NCBI GenBank assembly: GCA_020627525.1
Contig: JAHDGP010000047.1
Span: 1-6,765 of the forward strand
Reading direction: 5' to 3'
From: Bacteroidota bacterium
Lineage (GTDB): Bacteria > Bacteroidota > Bacteroidia > Chitinophagales > UBA2359
DNA length: 6,765 bases
Of this stretch, positions 5,070 to 6,765 are shown one piece after another (the first letter of the stretch is position 1; each line of letters opens with the position of its first letter). The notes under the pieces are model-generated. The model was given only the letters and a program-made list of their open reading frames with translations. It was not told the origin of the DNA and made no database searches. Both the position numbers and the translations under genes were made by a program.

Positions 5070-6765
5070 ATTATTAAATTCAATCATAATTAATAAGTGA
5101 ATCAGATAAGCAAATACTGGACTTGCCAGCAAGACACCAATCACATCTGGAAGGAAAATTGCTCCAAAAATGGCAAAGCAAATGGCAAATCCAATCACAG
5201 AAAGAACAACAACAGCAACAATTGATTTTTCAAATATTGCGCTATTGAACGGCAGATTAACCCCTTGATTGAATGGCATTGGAATGTTTGTATTACCAGT
5301 ATTGTTCGTTACCAATTTGCCTTCTGTCATTTTTACGGCTCCAAAACTCATTAACAATAATGATAACAATATCAATCCCCATTCCGATAGGGTAGGTATA
5401 TCAGTTGCAGAACCACAAGGAGTACAATTACCTCCTTCAACAACTCCAGTAGTTATCCCAGTCGATGCACTTGTGAAATCTGCCTGGTAACTCTGACCTG
5501 AGGCTAAATAAACAACAAAAGAATAGGAACCATCTCCATTGTCCGTACTTGAAACAGGAGCTGTTACAATATTTCCGGCTGCATCGTAAAATGGACCTAT
5601 TGTATTTGAAGCAAATACCCAATCATTGATGCCTGTTTGAGGAGGGTTGGTTTCATAAGTAATTTCTTCATGGAATAAATCAAATACACCATCACCATTT
5701 AAGTCTATGTTTAATGGGTTGTCACAAGCACAAGGGTCAATAATTGGACAAGGACCACAACTAAATCCAGAAATCAATTCTGTTTGATAACCTACAAACA
5801 AACTTTCAAAGTAAACTTCAAACGGGAATTGGCTCTCTGTCCAGAACTGGAAAGTATAGGTGCCATCACCATTGTCTATAAAATAAGCAGGATCGCCAGG
5901 GAAAAACAGAATTCCATTTTGATCATAGATATTAAAATTGTTGGCAAAACCTATTACCCAATCACCGATTCCAGGCAAAGGTGGGTCTATGGCAACCGTT
6001 ACTTCCTGGTAAATATATTCAGCCAAACCATCTCCATCAATATCAATATTTAGTGGTATACCGCAAGTACATGGTATTCCAAAAATATCGACGTCTAAAC
6101 ACACATCACAATTAGCTCCTCCCGTAAAAGGTGAAAGCATTCCAAAACCACTACTGATACTTTGGAAATCGATTTGATAAGGATTATTTGCAGGAACATA
6201 ATAAACGAATGTGTAAGAACCATCACCATTATCAATAATTCCTGTAGGTGTTGTCATAGGGTTGCCAGCTGCATCAAAGACTGGTTGGGTTGTATTTATA
6301 CCAAAAGCCCAATCTGTAATCCCAGGCGTTGCTGGGTTTGTAAGGAAAGTAATTTCTTCATAAAATAAGTCTGCCAAACCATTTCCAGTTAAATCAATAT
6401 TGTCAGGATTCAAGCAATCGCAAGCAAAATTCTGATTGATGTTTACATCGCAAGGACCACAACCACCACCAGAAACTTGGTTATTTGTTACAACTCCAAA
6501 TGAGAAACTTTCGAAAAAAGCATCATAGCCGCCACCATTGGTTGTATAGGTATTTATAGTATAGCTTCCATCTCCATTGTCATTAGCAACAGGGCTGGTA
6601 GGATTGCCTGTTGCATCCACAAATCCACCTGAAATCAAAATTGCATTCCAATCAGTGATACCTGTTGTAGGGGGAGTTGTAAAAATATCAATTTGTTCAG
6701 AGAATAAATCAGGAATTCCGTCGCCCTCTAAATCAATATTGTTTGGATTATCACAAGAACAAGCG
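5064..6765 (-). CDS. Repeat-containing surface protein with IPTL-CTERM-like motif and extra membrane tail (5' end outside window)
   Basis: At least 566 residues are visible, numbered here from the first complete codon (6764-6762). The frame is still open at the right edge, so the N-terminus, any signal peptide and the promoter are missing. A TTG at 6636-6638 is inside the first repeat and is not a start. Residues 1-452 are four tandem repeats bounded by cysteine pairs. Residues 456-463 read IPTLSEWG, followed by a hydrophobic helix (464-477) and Lys478, which matches the IPTL-CTERM (TIGR04174-like) sorting signal. In that family such signals are paired with an exosortase, XrtH. Most such proteins end soon after the basic residues; this one continues about 88 residues with two more hydrophobic helices (514-538 and 541-561) and ends EFNNK. 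No enzyme motif is seen. A surface structural or adhesive protein rich in disulfides and possible calcium sites is the likeliest role. Confidence 0.88.
   Translation of the reverse strand, partial: ACSCDNPNNIDLEGDGIPDLFSEQIDIFTTPPTTGITDWNAILISGGFVDATGNPTSPVANDNGDGSYTINTYTTNGGGYDAFFESFSFGVVTNNQVSGGGCGPCDVNINQNFACDCLNPDNIDLTGNGLADLFYEEITFLTNPATPGITDWAFGINTTQPVFDAAGNPMTTPTGIIDNGDGSYTFVYYVPANNPYQIDFQSISSGFGMLSPFTGGANCDVCLDVDIFGIPCTCGIPLNIDIDGDGLAEYIYQEVTVAIDPPLPGIGDWVIGFANNFNIYDQNGILFFPGDPAYFIDNGDGTYTFQFWTESQFPFEVYFESLFVGYQTELISGFSCGPCPIIDPCACDNPLNIDLNGDGVFDLFHEEITYETNPPQTGINDWVFASNTIGPFYDAAGNIVTAPVSSTDNGDGSYSFVVYLASGQSYQADFTSASTGITTGVVEGGNCTPCGSATDIPTLSEWGLILLSLLLMSFGAVKMTEGKLVTNNTGNTNIPMPFNQGVNLPFNSAIFEKSIVAVVVLSVIGFAICFAIFGAIFLPDVIGVLLASPVFAYLIHLLIMIEFNNK
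5082..5225 (-). other. Two additional transmembrane helices after the IPTL signal
   Basis: Residues 514-538 (SIVAVVVLSVIGFAICF onward) and 541-561 (VIGVLLASPVFAYLIHLLIMI) are long, strongly hydrophobic segments separated by a Pro-Asp turn. With the helix right after the IPTL motif they would give three membrane passes. A polar linker of about 35 residues (478-512) rich in Asn and Thr separates them from the first helix. Confidence 0.8.
5334..5399 (-). other. IPTLSEWG motif plus hydrophobic helix (IPTL-CTERM-like sorting signal)
   Basis: Residues 456-477 comprise IPTLSEWG, then GLILLSLLLMSFGAV, followed by Lys478. The tripartite order of motif, helix and basic residue is that of the IPTL-CTERM class recognised by exosortase H in other bacteria. 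The processing enzyme is not in this window. Confidence 0.85.
5409..6764 (-). repeat. Four tandem cysteine-bounded repeats, about 111-119 residues each
   Basis: Approximate units are R1 6764-6429 (cut by the window edge), R2 6425-6075, R3 6074-5736 and R4 5735-5409. Each opens with CxC (C2/C4, C115/C117, C232/C234, C345/C347) and closes with CxxC (C102/C105, C219/C222, C336/C339, C447/C450). Within each are a NIDL-N/D-GDG acidic loop, a TGITDW-like motif, an AAGN-like turn and DNGDGSYTF. The DNGDGS/T codons recur at 6568, 6220, 5863 and 5530, giving periods of 348, 357 and 333 bases, all multiples of three. Cysteine spacing suggests disulfide-closed domains outside the cytoplasm. Confidence 0.9.

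Noticed and set aside
5784..6368. Plus-strand open frames opposite the cysteine-bounded repeats
   Set aside because: They are antisense shadows of a clearly coding, repeat-structured minus-strand gene and have no domain-like sequence.
6636..6638. TTG as the start of the IPTL-type protein
   Set aside because: The frame stays open to the window edge and the upstream codons complete the first repeat, including its opening CxC pair, so this is an internal leucine.
5409..6764. Regularly spaced repeats as a possible CRISPR or DNA-level array
   Set aside because: The spacing is about 340 bases, always a multiple of three, and conservation is at the protein level; these are protein repeats.

Overview
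The window looks like an AT-rich piece of a Bacteroidota chromosome, probably from a marine or environmental flavobacterial or saprospirial lineage. Four things point there. The first gene ends in a type IX secretion (T9SS) type A sorting domain, which is essentially confined to that phylum. No gene has a Shine-Dalgarno sequence. A TAnnTTTG-type promoter box is present. The lpxB gene shows a Gram-negative, lipid A-making cell. The exact lineage cannot be read from this stretch.

Layout, left to right. Bases 1-163 hold a strong 17-bp hairpin, probably the terminator of a gene outside the window, and the leader of the first gene. Bases 164-3226 (+) encode a 1020-residue secreted protein: signal peptide, an N-terminal region with two Asp-box-like motifs, a PKD-like domain, three acidic Ig-like modules and a T9SS sorting tail. 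It ends in a G-U-containing terminator whose T-run overlaps the stop codon of the convergent lpxB. Bases 3326-4444 (-) are lpxB (lipid-A-disaccharide synthase), here started at an internal ATG that matches the family N-terminus. Between lpxB and the small gene upstream of it (4539-4778, -, 79 residues, unrecognised) lie a minus-strand terminator hairpin and, directly abutting it, a perfect TATATTTG promoter box. An AT-rich gap (4779-5063) carries the terminator of the next gene. Bases 5064 to the right edge (-) are the 3' part of a large surface protein. It has four tandem repeats of 111-119 residues bounded by CxC and CxxC cysteine pairs, then an IPTLSEWG (IPTL-CTERM-like) sorting motif with its transmembrane helix, then an unexpected extra tail with two more hydrophobic helices.

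How the genes fit together: three of the four genes concern the cell envelope. lpxB builds the lipid A of the outer membrane. The two large proteins appear to be displayed outside the cell by two different sorting routes, T9SS and an IPTL/exosortase-like route. No operon linking them is evident, since each transcription unit has its own terminator. The most unusual items are the C-terminal architecture of the IPTL protein, its cysteine-bounded repeat, and the nested terminator/promoter/leader arrangement in front of lpxB. No RNA gene, CRISPR array, insertion sequence, phage gene or defence system was seen.
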